Origin: Lentimicrobium saccharophilum
Lineage (GTDB): Bacteria > Bacteroidota > Bacteroidia > Bacteroidales > Lentimicrobiaceae
DNA: 64,000 nucleotides
Assembly: GCF_001192835.1 (NCBI RefSeq)
Contig: NZ_DF968182.1
Location: 1,428,968 to 1,492,967 of the forward strand
Direction: 5' to 3'
The stretch's first letter is position 1; every line of letters begins with the position of its first letter. Below are positions 52,266-60,745 of the stretch, piece by piece. The translations under genes and the position numbers were made by a program. The notes under the pieces are model-generated. The model had not been told where the DNA came from and made no database searches. It saw only the letters and a list, made by a program, of their open reading frames with translations.

Positions 52266-53831
52266 TTAAAGTTTAATCAGTTTACCGGTCGATAACCGGC
52301 TATCTGTCTGCAGGCGGAAGGAATAGATCCCCGCCGGCAACGCTTCCATGTCCCATTCAATGCTATGTTCACCAGCCGGCAACATTTCATCCGGCAATAC
52401 CGCCACTTCACGTCCCAATGCATCATATATCTTCAGTGACAATCGCTGGCATTCCGAAATCCGGAATCCGAAATTCAAAATACCGCCGGTCGGGTTTGGA
52501 TAAATGTTCACTTCTGTCTGCAGACTGCCCGGCAGGGGAACTCCAACCGATAAACAGGCCTCCTCCACCTCCTCCTCGCTGTTGCAGCCGGGGGCGTTAT
52601 TTTCAATAGTAACGGTTCCATTTGGCGCTGCCAGGTAATCACAGATACTTTGGACAGCGCAGGAGGATAAGGAAAAATTATCGCTAATGATAAGATCATT
52701 AATAGAACTGTCAGCAATATTCTCCAGACCTGTCAAACTGGTCAGGGCATCGTTAACATAAATACTAAGTGTCCAACCGACAGAAGTGAGATTTTCCAAT
52801 GCGGACAAACTGGTCAGTGCATCATTGGCAGAAATAGAAAGCAATCCCCCTATTGTAATAAGGTTGTCCAGTCCAGAAAGGCTGGTCAGGGCATAGTTAT
52901 ATCCAATAAAAAGATCACCCCCGACCGAAATCACATTATCCAGCCCCTCCAGACTGCTAAGAGAAGGATTAGACCCAAAGTAATTTCCGATAACAAGACT
53001 ACCCACAATGGAAGTCAATCCCTCCAACCCTGTTAAACTGGTCAGAACATAGTTCTGTAATATTACGAGATCGCCTCCGATATTTGATAACCCCTCCAGC
53101 CCTGTGAGGCTGACAAGAGATTGATTTCCACACGAGGATGATCCTATATACAGACTACCACCGATAGAAGTAAGGCCCTCCAGTCCTGATAAACTGACAA
53201 GGGCATTGTTACCACAAATAATAAGGTCTCCACCAACTGAGGTCATGCTTTCGAGCCCTGTCAGATTGGACAAGGCATCGTTTCCAGCAATCACCAAGTA
53301 TCCATCGATGGTCGGGCTCTGCATTCCAGTAAGGCTGGTCAGGGCAGGATTTCCAGAACCAATATTTCCAATCTGCAATCCGCCACCGATGAAAGCCAAG
53401 CTTTCCAGTCCTGTCAAACAGGTCATGGCATCGTTACTCCATAAACAAAAATTTCCACCTATAGAGGTCAGGCTTTCCAGTCCGGTCAAATTGGGAAGAG
53501 CATTATTTCTATCGATTCTGAATTCTCCCCCGATAGAACTCAGGTTATCCAGACCAGTCAGGCTGGTAAGTAAATAATTCTCATCAGGCCATCCTCCGAT
53601 GCTGAAATAACCTCCGATTAAATTCAGTACACTCAATCCATTCAGATTATTAATATTAGTACCACGTATGGTAACATCTCCTTCAATCTCCGTACACCCC
53701 GGGTAATTGGTCTGGAAATTATCGATCTGTTCCTGGGTGGTGAAGGTGATGCCTTCGGGCAGGCAACCCTGACAGAAGGCAAAGCACTGGCACATAAGAA
53801 CCACTGCGATGGTCAAGATAAGTTTTTTCAT
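52266..53831 (-). CDS. T9SS surface protein with leucine-rich-like L-domain repeats
   Basis: A 521-residue secreted protein. Signal peptide MKKLILTIAVVLMCQCFAFCQ. Residues about 55-395 form some dozen repeats of LTGLESLTSIGG-type units, alternating with GGDLVI or GSLYIG strands, like the receptor L-domain or BspA-like solenoids. The C-terminal part is a type A sorting domain (IYPNPTGGILNFGF, YDALGREVAVLP, GIYSFRLQTD). Start at 53831 fits the signal peptide. A hairpin terminator separates it from the next surface gene. Probable adhesin or binding protein. Confidence 0.9.
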   Translation of the reverse strand: MKKLILTIAVVLMCQCFAFCQGCLPEGITFTTQEQIDNFQTNYPGCTEIEGDVTIRGTNINNLNGLSVLNLIGGYFSIGGWPDENYLLTSLTGLDNLSSIGGEFRIDRNNALPNLTGLESLTSIGGNFCLWSNDAMTCLTGLESLAFIGGGLQIGNIGSGNPALTSLTGMQSPTIDGYLVIAGNDALSNLTGLESMTSVGGDLIICGNNALVSLSGLEGLTSIGGSLYIGSSSCGNQSLVSLTGLEGLSNIGGDLVILQNYVLTSLTGLEGLTSIVGSLVIGNYFGSNPSLSSLEGLDNVISVGGDLFIGYNYALTSLSGLDNLITIGGLLSISANDALTSLSALENLTSVGWTLSIYVNDALTSLTGLENIADSSINDLIISDNFSLSSCAVQSICDYLAAPNGTVTIENNAPGCNSEEEVEEACLSVGVPLPGSLQTEVNIYPNPTGGILNFGFRISECQRLSLKIYDALGREVAVLPDEMLPAGEHSIEWDMEALPAGIYSFRLQTDSRLSTGKLIKL

Positions 53832-53874
53832 GGCTGCTGGATTTTGATGATCAGTCACAAACCGGGGGCATTCT

Positions 53875-53918
53875 GCATCCGCACTCCCTCCCGCCGTCCG
53901 CAGAGAGGGAGCGGATGC
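53875..53918 (-). terminator. Terminator after the beta-helix gene
   Basis: Long stem GCATCCGCACTCCCTC with GAGGGAGCGGATGC (one bulged A) in the gap between the two T9SS genes. It lies seven bases past the stop codon of the 53925-56699 gene. The T tract is poor. Confidence 0.55.
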
Positions 53919-53924
53919 GGGAAG

Positions 53925-56699
53925 CTATTCAACCTTCACGACTTTGCAGCTCAATAACTTATTTCCTGCTTTCATCCTGACCAGATAAATTCCATCCGGC
54001 AGCCTGCCGGCCTGCCAGGTTTTCTGATAGGTGCCGGCGTTCAGCGTTTCATTCACAAGGGTGGTGACCGCCTGCCCCAGCAGGTTGTAGATTGTGACTT
54101 CCGCAAAGCAACTTTCAGTGAGAATAAACTCAACGGCAGTGGTTACGGTGAAAGGATTGGGATAGCTCAAAAGTTCCGGGGTGTTTTTGCCGGGATCAAT
54201 CTTTTCAATTCCGGTAACATACAGCACTGAGCCAAACTCATAAGGTCCCATATCAACAATTGTCCCGTTTACACCTCCATCCCAGATCCGTACATTGCCC
54301 AGAAGATCGGTCATGGGCAGGTTGAGTCCGGTAACATCGGGAATCCCGGCGTCAATGCATGGCGATCCTTCCCCCAGCTGGTAGTTCAGCGCCAGTGCAT
54401 CCATGAAAGCGGGATCGGTTTCCAGGTTGTTTTCATAAACTCCCGAACCAATGCCAAAGGGGCCGATGCCGGCCTGTCCGCCCTCGATGTCGTTGTACCT
54501 GAAATTCGCATTGCAATTGCCGGAAGATATGTATACCTGGCTGTTTAGCGGAGCGGTGTTGCCCCAAAAAATATTGTTGATCAGGTCAGGATCTGATTCA
54601 TAGTAAATTTCAAGTGCGCCGCCTCTGAAATTGGAGTGGTTGTTCACAAAGGTATTGTTGAGCAGGATTGGGTCTGAATAGGTGCTTACTAAAATTGCTC
54701 CACCTCCATCTATCGTATTTTTCAGCGATATGTTGCCATAAAACAAACAGTTGGTTATTGCCGGTGAAGAAGCATTATAGCAAACGATCCCTCCGGAATA
54801 ATTGGCGCGGTTGGAGCTGAATACACAGTTCCTGATTTCCGGGCTACTGGTCCATAATGCGATTGCGCCTCCGCCGGCGGTATATTCACCATTAAACAAA
54901 GCACGGTTATGGTGGAAAACGCAGTTCTCAATCATTACATTGTCGTATGCGCGGATAGCAATGGCTCCTCCGCAATTGGTTGGTTCTGACCAGGGCACTG
55001 CCTCCGGTGCAAATCCATATTCAAAAATGCAGTGTCTGAAAACGGAAGCCTCATTGGTTATGGCGGTACTGTCGAAAACAAAATGCCCCCAGCCCAGTTC
55101 AGGATTTACGGCGGTAAAAATAATGCTTCCGGTATTGCTGGTATCGCCGACGGCCTGGATGGCGCCTTCCACCTTAAAAGTGATTCTGTCAGAGAATTTC
55201 ACCCATACACCCGGATCAATCACCAATGTCTGCCCATCAGGTATGGTAACATCGCCGCTGACAATGTACGGATGGCCGGCCATAGTCCAGTGGCCTGAAA
55301 GATTTCCCGGCTGTATCTGAGTTCCACGGGCAGGTACGGCCACCATCCCGGCTTCGTTGATCTGCCAGAAACCGCCATCCAGCCTTCCATTACCGCTGAA
55401 GGTCTGGTTGGCATAGGTTAACAACGTTGTAACGGTTTGAATCTGCCTGTCTTCAATATCCTTAAAAAATGAAGCAGCTACAGCCTGTATTGCTTCCGAA
55501 CTGTTTTCGGAGGCATTATAAATGGAAGTGACGGCCGATGTTCCCCACCATCCTAGTCCAGGATGATTCACATCCTGCCAGGTTTTAACCGTATCGCACA
55601 CAAAGCCAAACAAAGGCTCGCCATTAAGCTCACAAGAAATTAATGAATGGTAAAAACTCACTTCGTGAATACCTCCGATAAAACTCCAGTCTTCCCCTTC
55701 AATGTCTTCACCGAGGTTGCAAACGTCCATTTTTATTTTCACCTGTTCCGCATTAAAGCCCCTGTATTCAAGCTGCAAAGCGAAATTTTGAAATCCGGAA
55801 CCATTTTCACCCAACAATCTGGCAAAACAGGCATTGGGGTCGGGGTCAATGTCATCATAATCCCGCGAAGCAATATAGTACAACTGGGTGTCGTGGCCAT
55901 TGCGTTTGGGTTCCGGGCCGGTGCCGTCGGCATCCCAGCCGGCGAAGCCTTCATGATTTACAGCCAGCCCCTGAAAAGGCAGTTCGGGGTGCCCCTTTGA
56001 GATGGTGCAGTTAAAATTATAATACGACCCAATCCTTCCGTTACCGGTGAAATCCTGGGCCTCGCCGAATGTATTCGAGTTCAATTTTAGCTCGCCGGAT
56101 CCGACATCCTGCATGAAGGCGGCCGCCACTTCCTGAACAGCCGGTGGGCTGAATCCCGATGCATCGAAGGGAAGGAAATAGTTGCTTTCGCAAATAATGA
56201 ACCCACCGGTTGAAGACCCTATATGAAATATCATATAATTCGCCAGGCCTGTGATCATCAGCTCATCATCGAGATAGATCTTCAGGTCAATCGGATAAAA
56301 GTTCATATAATTTTCCGGGCCAAAGGCAAACCAGTCAGCACCCTGCAGATCATCCCCCTGGGAAGCCAGTCCCATTTTTAATTTCAACTGCCCCGGATCA
56401 TAACCATGAGCTGCAAGCGCCTGGGATAAGACGGGAAAATCACTGCCAATAGCGGTGACATGGGCACCATAATTGCAGTTATTATCCACGTAGTCGCGGG
56501 TGGCAGCATAATATAAAAATGTACTATGGCCGTTGCCATAAGGCTCAGGCCCGGAGCCGTCGGCATCCCAGCCTGCAGAGCCTTCGTTCTCACTTATCAG
56601 TCCCTCTACCTGAATCTGAGCCTGTATTGAATTGAGAACGATCGGGCATGTCATCAGAATGATCATGCACAGTCTAAGCGTAAATGTCTTTGATTTCAT
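53925..56699 (-). CDS. T9SS surface protein with duplicated N-terminal domain and parallel beta-helix
   Basis: A 924-residue secreted protein. Signal peptide ends near NSIQAQ. Two related N-terminal domains of about 220 residues start ENEGSAGWDADGSGPEPYGNGH and NHEGFAGWDADGTGPEPKRNGH, each followed by a YY.A(S/T)RDY motif. A right-handed beta-helix follows (about 480-770; repeats such as IENCVFHHNRALFNG, IRNCVFSSNRANYSGG, ITNCLFYGNISLK, LLNNTFVNNHSNFRGG). A type A sorting domain ends the chain (LSYPNPFTVTTAVEF, YNLLGQAVTTLV, GIYLVRMKAG). Such helices often bind or cleave polysaccharides, but no catalytic residues are visible. Confidence 0.88.
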   Translation of the reverse strand: MKSKTFTLRLCMIILMTCPIVLNSIQAQIQVEGLISENEGSAGWDADGSGPEPYGNGHSTFLYYAATRDYVDNNCNYGAHVTAIGSDFPVLSQALAAHGYDPGQLKLKMGLASQGDDLQGADWFAFGPENYMNFYPIDLKIYLDDELMITGLANYMIFHIGSSTGGFIICESNYFLPFDASGFSPPAVQEVAAAFMQDVGSGELKLNSNTFGEAQDFTGNGRIGSYYNFNCTISKGHPELPFQGLAVNHEGFAGWDADGTGPEPKRNGHDTQLYYIASRDYDDIDPDPNACFARLLGENGSGFQNFALQLEYRGFNAEQVKIKMDVCNLGEDIEGEDWSFIGGIHEVSFYHSLISCELNGEPLFGFVCDTVKTWQDVNHPGLGWWGTSAVTSIYNASENSSEAIQAVAASFFKDIEDRQIQTVTTLLTYANQTFSGNGRLDGGFWQINEAGMVAVPARGTQIQPGNLSGHWTMAGHPYIVSGDVTIPDGQTLVIDPGVWVKFSDRITFKVEGAIQAVGDTSNTGSIIFTAVNPELGWGHFVFDSTAITNEASVFRHCIFEYGFAPEAVPWSEPTNCGGAIAIRAYDNVMIENCVFHHNRALFNGEYTAGGGAIALWTSSPEIRNCVFSSNRANYSGGIVCYNASSPAITNCLFYGNISLKNTIDGGGAILVSTYSDPILLNNTFVNNHSNFRGGALEIYYESDPDLINNIFWGNTAPLNSQVYISSGNCNANFRYNDIEGGQAGIGPFGIGSGVYENNLETDPAFMDALALNYQLGEGSPCIDAGIPDVTGLNLPMTDLLGNVRIWDGGVNGTIVDMGPYEFGSVLYVTGIEKIDPGKNTPELLSYPNPFTVTTAVEFILTESCFAEVTIYNLLGQAVTTLVNETLNAGTYQKTWQAGRLPDGIYLVRMKAGNKLLSCKVVKVE

Positions 56700-56756
56700 A
56701 TGTTACTATTTTTACGTTTGTCTTCTAAAATTAACGATGACTTTTTGATGAAATGA

Positions 56757-56819
56757 ATCCGGTTGACGAACGCTGGCATCCGGTTTACGAACGCTTGTAT
56801 CTGTTTTACCAACGCCCGG
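56757..56819. repeat. Three direct repeats of 21 bp upstream of the beta-helix gene
   Basis: ATCCGGTTGACGAACGCTGG, ATCCGGTTTACGAACGCTTG and ATCTGTTTTACCAACGCCCG begin at 56757, 56778 and 56799, an exact 21-base period. Two helical turns suit a regulator binding on one face; LytTR proteins bind 9-bp direct repeats 12 bases apart, which gives the same 21-base period, and a LytTR regulator is encoded nearby. The rest of 56700-57122 shows nothing else. Confidence 0.5.
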
Positions 56820-57122
56820 CGCCATGAAATTATATAGCTGTAATGTTTATTTATATCATTGAATAGCAGAGCTATATGTTATGAAATTCCAACAGTCAAC
56901 TTTCTGTGTATAAAAATATTTTTTCAGGCTGTTTCAGGACCGTTGAATCGTTTTTACTTTATCCCGGTTAAGGCATTTGACAATGCTTTAGCGATTAAGT
57001 GTCTGCAATCAGCACAATCAGCATTGCACTGAACAAACACTTAACAGGAAATATCCTGATTGAATCAATAGTTCAACCCTGCCGGGCTTCCTGCTTATTA
57101 ATAAGGGTTTATTTTTCGATCC

Positions 57123-57152
57123 AAAAAAAGAGGCAACCGTTACGATTGCCTC
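57123..57152 (-). terminator. Intrinsic terminator of the agmatinase gene
   Basis: GAGGCAA and TTGCCTC form a stem with a 9-base loop, followed on the minus strand by seven T. It lies 22 bases after the stop codon at 57175. Confidence 0.8.
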
Positions 57153-57174
57153 TCACCATATATTCTTTGGCTAC

Positions 57175-58227
57175 TCAATTCTTTCTGCCGGCCAGCACCC
57201 CGCAAAGGTGAAACAACACCCTGGCGCCCACATTGCCGTCCCAGCCATCTTCGCTTGCAGACACTTCGCAAAGATCGAAGCCAATGATTTCTTTACCGGC
57301 GGATTTCAATACGTTCAACAGATGCATCAGCTCTTCGTATCCGAGACCGCCGGGCACGGGAGTTCCGGTATTGGGGCAGAGCTTCGGATCAAGTCCGTCG
57401 ATATCCACCGAAATATGGACTTTCTCAGGCAAGCTTTCCACAATCTCATGACAGAACCTGTCCCAGTTTTCACCTTTATACATGCGCTTTCTGACTTCAC
57501 GGTCGAAATAGACACTGATCCGCTCAGCATCTGACCGCACATAATTGTTTTCCTGTTCGCAATAATCCCTGATGCCAACCTGAACCAGGCGTGAAACCTG
57601 TGGGACAGTTTCCAGGACATTATAGAAAATGGAAGCATGCGAAAAGGTGAATCCTTCGTAGGCTTCGCGCAGATCCATATGGGCGTCGATATGAAGGATG
57701 CCGAATTGCTCGTGCAGATCCCCCTGCAGCTGAATATATCCCAGTGGGATGCTGTGGTCGCCGCCGGCAAGTCCCACCAGTTTTCCCTTCTTTATCCAGA
57801 ATGCGGCCCTTTCCTTAACCCATTCATTCATCCGGGCACAGGCCTCATTCACGCGCTCTTGCTTTTCGGTAAGAATGGAATTCGACGGAATATCCTCCCC
57901 TTCTTCAAGGGCGGCAATAATATCCCCTGCCAGTTCCTTTGCCCGCCTTCCGGCCGCGATCAGCTCATCAGGGCAGGTGTCCATGTAAATGCCCCGTTTC
58001 CACAACTCAGGGAAGTCGTGGTGATGCAGGTCGATCTGGGCAGAGGCTTCTTTGATGGCGTCAGGTCCCTCGCCGGTACCGGAGCCGAAACTCACCGTGA
58101 CCTCCCAGGGCACCGGGATGATGATGATATCCGATTGTTCAGCATCGAAAGGCAGTCCGAACAAACCGCCTTCAGCCGCGGCGGGCGCATTTGGATCAAA
58201 GGTATCAATGATTTCCTGCTTGGTCAT
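57175..58227 (-). CDS. Agmatinase/arginase family ureohydrolase
   Basis: A 350-residue enzyme of the ureohydrolase superfamily, which hydrolyses a guanidino group to urea. The binuclear manganese ligands are seen in GLAGGDHSIPLG (about 158-169), ILHIDAHMDLRE (about 182-193) and HISVDIDGLDP (about 269-279). The start MTKQEIIDTFDP and FGSGTGEGPDAIKEAS are typical. Agmatinase is the commonest role in Bacteroidota but arginase-like or guanidine substrates cannot be excluded. It stands alone with its own -7 box (58263-58256) and a terminator. Confidence 0.92.
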   Translation of the reverse strand: MTKQEIIDTFDPNAPAAAEGGLFGLPFDAEQSDIIIIPVPWEVTVSFGSGTGEGPDAIKEASAQIDLHHHDFPELWKRGIYMDTCPDELIAAGRRAKELAGDIIAALEEGEDIPSNSILTEKQERVNEACARMNEWVKERAAFWIKKGKLVGLAGGDHSIPLGYIQLQGDLHEQFGILHIDAHMDLREAYEGFTFSHASIFYNVLETVPQVSRLVQVGIRDYCEQENNYVRSDAERISVYFDREVRKRMYKGENWDRFCHEIVESLPEKVHISVDIDGLDPKLCPNTGTPVPGGLGYEELMHLLNVLKSAGKEIIGFDLCEVSASEDGWDGNVGARVLFHLCGVLAGRKN

Positions 58228-58255
58228 ATGCGGTGATTTAGCTTTAACTCAGCCG

Positions 58256-58263
58256 CAAAGTTA
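58256..58263 (-). promoter_or_regulatory. -7 promoter box of the agmatinase gene
   Basis: TAACTTTG on the minus strand fits TAnnTTTG, 28 bases before the ATG. No -33 at normal spacing was found. Confidence 0.45.
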
Positions 58264-58308
58264 ATCATTATCCCCGGAAGGACTTGCCTGCAATGATGAT
58301 CTAACCTG

Positions 58309-58454
58309 AACCTGCGCGTTTGCAGGTTATTCGTTAAACGATACGTTGCAATGCCCCTGCCGGTGTGGATGTTCCGGACGGTACCAGCATTTGCCTGAAC
58401 CAGGATATGACGGCTTTTTTACACCTGACAGGTTAGAAGAAAACCTGTTAGGTG
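58309..58454. repeat. Two AACCTG-type palindromes in an intergenic gap
   Basis: AACCTGC-N6-GCAGGTT at 58309-58328 and CACCTGACAGGTT with AACCTGTTAGGTG at 58422-58454 (12 of 13 pairs, 7-base loop). Interspersed AACCTG...CAGGTT repeats of this kind occur in other Bacteroidota genomes. The remainder of the gap, 58455-58568, is a TCTTTCATTC/CATCCTCTAATC simple repeat tail. Confidence 0.6.
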
Positions 58455-58568
58455 GATTCCGGGACCGGCTGGCGACGACATTTCGCCCCCGCACACTAAA
58501 AACTATCTTTCATTCTTTCATTCTTTCATCCTCTCATCCTCTAATCCCTAATTCTCCTTGTCTGTTCG

Positions 58569-59687
58569 TCAAAACCGCCAACCAAGCCTGAAATCAAGAA
58601 AATCAGCCACATGCCGGTGGGCCATCAGGCTGACGCCGGCTTCAAGGTGTTTGCCCAGCGGATGTGTGAGGCTGTATCGTTGGTAAACCGGATCGGCGGC
58701 TTTGTAAGAATCATAAAGATAGACTCCGAAAGCCTGGCTGAAGACAAATCGTCCGAGCAGGAACCCGTGTCCCAGCATCAGTCCGGCCCGGCAGGGATCG
58801 GCCTCACTCAGCGGATTGCGGCGGATTTCTTCGCCATCGGAACCATCGTAAAGTAACAGGGTTCCGGCTCCAAGCCTGCTCAAGCGGCTTACCCTGTAAT
58901 TGACCCAGGCCTCCATACCTAATACCGGATATTTCTTCAATTCTTCATGATTCAGTTGCCTGGCCGTCCCGAAAAGGTAAACGTTTCTTTGTACCCGCTG
59001 CATGTCTGTCTGCTTCCAATCGGATACTTCACGTTGCGGAAAGCGTGGAGGTTGTCTGAAAAAATCCAGTCCGAGCGCAATTGTCGGCCAGTTGATGCCC
59101 TTGTTGGGCTCGCGCAGGCCTCCGTTGGAAATATGATTGTATAGGATACCGAAGTTCAGCAATGTTCCCTGTGAAATCCGGTAATCGAGCACGGTGCCGA
59201 GCAACAGCGGGAAAGCGACATGGGTGCTGTAAGAAAAATTAAAAGGGTTTGTAACCGGGTTGTAGGGATGCGAAAGCCATGCAAATCCGACACCAGCCCT
59301 GATTGAGAAAGAGAACCGTTTACGGGCCCCGAAAACCGGCTCAATAAATGCAATGGCTGATACACCGCGACCAAGTATCTCAGGTTTGTCGAAATCCCAG
59401 AGTCCGAGGATCACGCCGGATTTCGGATAACAATTGCATGCATCCCGGGCCTGCCCGGTAGCCGTGTGCCGGCCAAGGGTAAGTTCAAGACCCAGCGGAT
59501 AGGCTTTGCCGATATCTTTGATGGCCCTGCTGTGGATGATCATGGAGCCGTAATGAACCCGGGCGCCTGCATAGAAAAACTTTTCCGCGGCAAGCGTATC
59601 AGCCCCCGGCACTGACTGGCAGTATGCAGCAATCCCGTGAAATGAAAAAAGTAAGGCAATTGTAAAAACAAGTCTTCCGGGTATCAT
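58569..59687 (-). CDS. Acyloxyacyl hydrolase / PagL-like lipid A deacylase
   Basis: A 372-residue outer-membrane protein. Signal peptide ends near AAYCQS. The barrel carries the motif ILYNHISNGGLREPNKGINW (about 190-209), which matches the His-x-Ser-Asn-Gly catalytic region of PagL/acyloxyacyl hydrolase-type enzymes, and ends in LDFRLGWRF. It is longer than classical PagL, with a second barrel-like half, as is common in Bacteroidota. A role in lipid A remodelling is inferred. TAACTTTG at 59714-59707 may be its -7 box. Confidence 0.88.
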   Translation of the reverse strand: MIPGRLVFTIALLFSFHGIAAYCQSVPGADTLAAEKFFYAGARVHYGSMIIHSRAIKDIGKAYPLGLELTLGRHTATGQARDACNCYPKSGVILGLWDFDKPEILGRGVSAIAFIEPVFGARKRFSFSIRAGVGFAWLSHPYNPVTNPFNFSYSTHVAFPLLLGTVLDYRISQGTLLNFGILYNHISNGGLREPNKGINWPTIALGLDFFRQPPRFPQREVSDWKQTDMQRVQRNVYLFGTARQLNHEELKKYPVLGMEAWVNYRVSRLSRLGAGTLLLYDGSDGEEIRRNPLSEADPCRAGLMLGHGFLLGRFVFSQAFGVYLYDSYKAADPVYQRYSLTHPLGKHLEAGVSLMAHRHVADFLDFRLGWRF

Positions 59688-59772
59688 TGGTTACATGCTG
59701 TTTTTTCAAAGTTACAAATCTTCCCGGCAACACCGATTTTCGCTAATTTCGCGGCGCTAAAAATCTCAGGCA

Positions 59773-60102
59773 ATGAGAACCATACTGCTGCTGATTGCAT
59801 CCAATATTTTCATGACCTTCGCCTGGTACGGCCACCTCAAATTCAAGGAAGCCGCCCTGTGGAAAGTAATCCTGGTAAGCTGGGGCATTGCATTGTTCGA
59901 ATATATGCTGATGGTTCCCGCCAACCGCTACGGACATGGCACCTTCTCGGTCGCCCAACTCAAAACCATTCAGGAGGTAATTACCCTGATCGTTTTCGGT
60001 GCATTTTCAGTGCTGTTCCTGAAGGAGCCTATGAAATGGAATTACCTGGTGGGATTCGGGTTTATCGTGATGGCGGTGTTTTTTATTTTTAAGGAATGGT
60101 GA
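59773..60102 (+). CDS. DUF486/DMT family small membrane protein
   Basis: A 109-residue membrane protein with four helices, matching the DUF486 branch of the drug/metabolite transporter superfamily: MTFAWYGHLKFKEAALWKVILVSWGIALFEY (about 14-44, key residues Trp-Tyr-Gly-His and EY) and the LKTIQEVITLIVFGAFSVLFLKEP block (about 63-86). Substrate unknown. It is the only plus-strand gene of the last third of the window and is followed by the second repeat block. Confidence 0.92.
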   Translation: MRTILLLIASNIFMTFAWYGHLKFKEAALWKVILVSWGIALFEYMLMVPANRYGHGTFSVAQLKTIQEVITLIVFGAFSVLFLKEPMKWNYLVGFGFIVMAVFFIFKEW

Positions 60103-60720
60103 TTTAAGGTTCAAAGATTAAAAGATTCAAGGATTCAAGGATTCAAAAAATCAATCCCGCAAGTGCGGGACAAAGATTCAATTCCACTTGTGCGGGTATA
60201 GGTTTCAAAAAATAATCTGTGGTTTTTTGTACTTCCGTGCTTTAGTGGCAGATTAATTCGTGCATTCGAACATTCTTACATTCGTGCATTCGTGGCATAT
60301 CAGATTCAAAGATTCAAAGATTAGCTCCCACCGACGTTAGCGGGGAACTCCCTCCGGTCGATTCAAGGATTAAAAAAATATTCTTTGAATTTTTGTGTTT
60401 CCGTGCTTTGGTGGCAGATTAATTCGTGCATTCGAACATTCTTACATTCGTGCATTCGAACATTCTTACATTCGTGCATTCGTGGCATATCAGATTCAAA
60501 GATTCAAAGATTAGCTTCCACCGACGTTAGCGGGGAACTCCCTTCGGTCTATTCAAGGTTTCAAATATTCTTTGAATTTTTGTGTTTCCGTGCTTTAGTG
60601 GCAGATTAATTCGTGCATTCGAACATTCTTATATTCGTGCATTCGTGGCATATCAGATTCAAAGATTCAAAGATTAGCTCCCACCGCCGTTAATGGGAAA
60701 CTCCCTTCGGTCGGTTCAGA
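60103..60720. repeat. Second repeat block of the TTCAAAGA / TTCGTGGCA family
   Basis: Three copies of a roughly 150-base composite with GTGCTTTAGTGGCAGATTAA, TTCGTGCATTCGAACATTCT, GTGGCATATCAGATTCAAAG and TAGCTCCCACCGACGTTAGC (starting near 60234, 60399 and 60587). Tandem 8-mers like those at 22 kb are present. Short plus-strand frames here are by-products. Non-coding; it fills 60103-60745. Confidence 0.8.
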
Positions 60721-60745
60721 AATTCAACCCATTCAGTGCAGGGCA

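Noticed and set aside
60385-60609. Open frame of 74 codons (FLHSCIRTF repeats)
   Set aside because: A by-product of the ATTCGTGCATTCG repeat.
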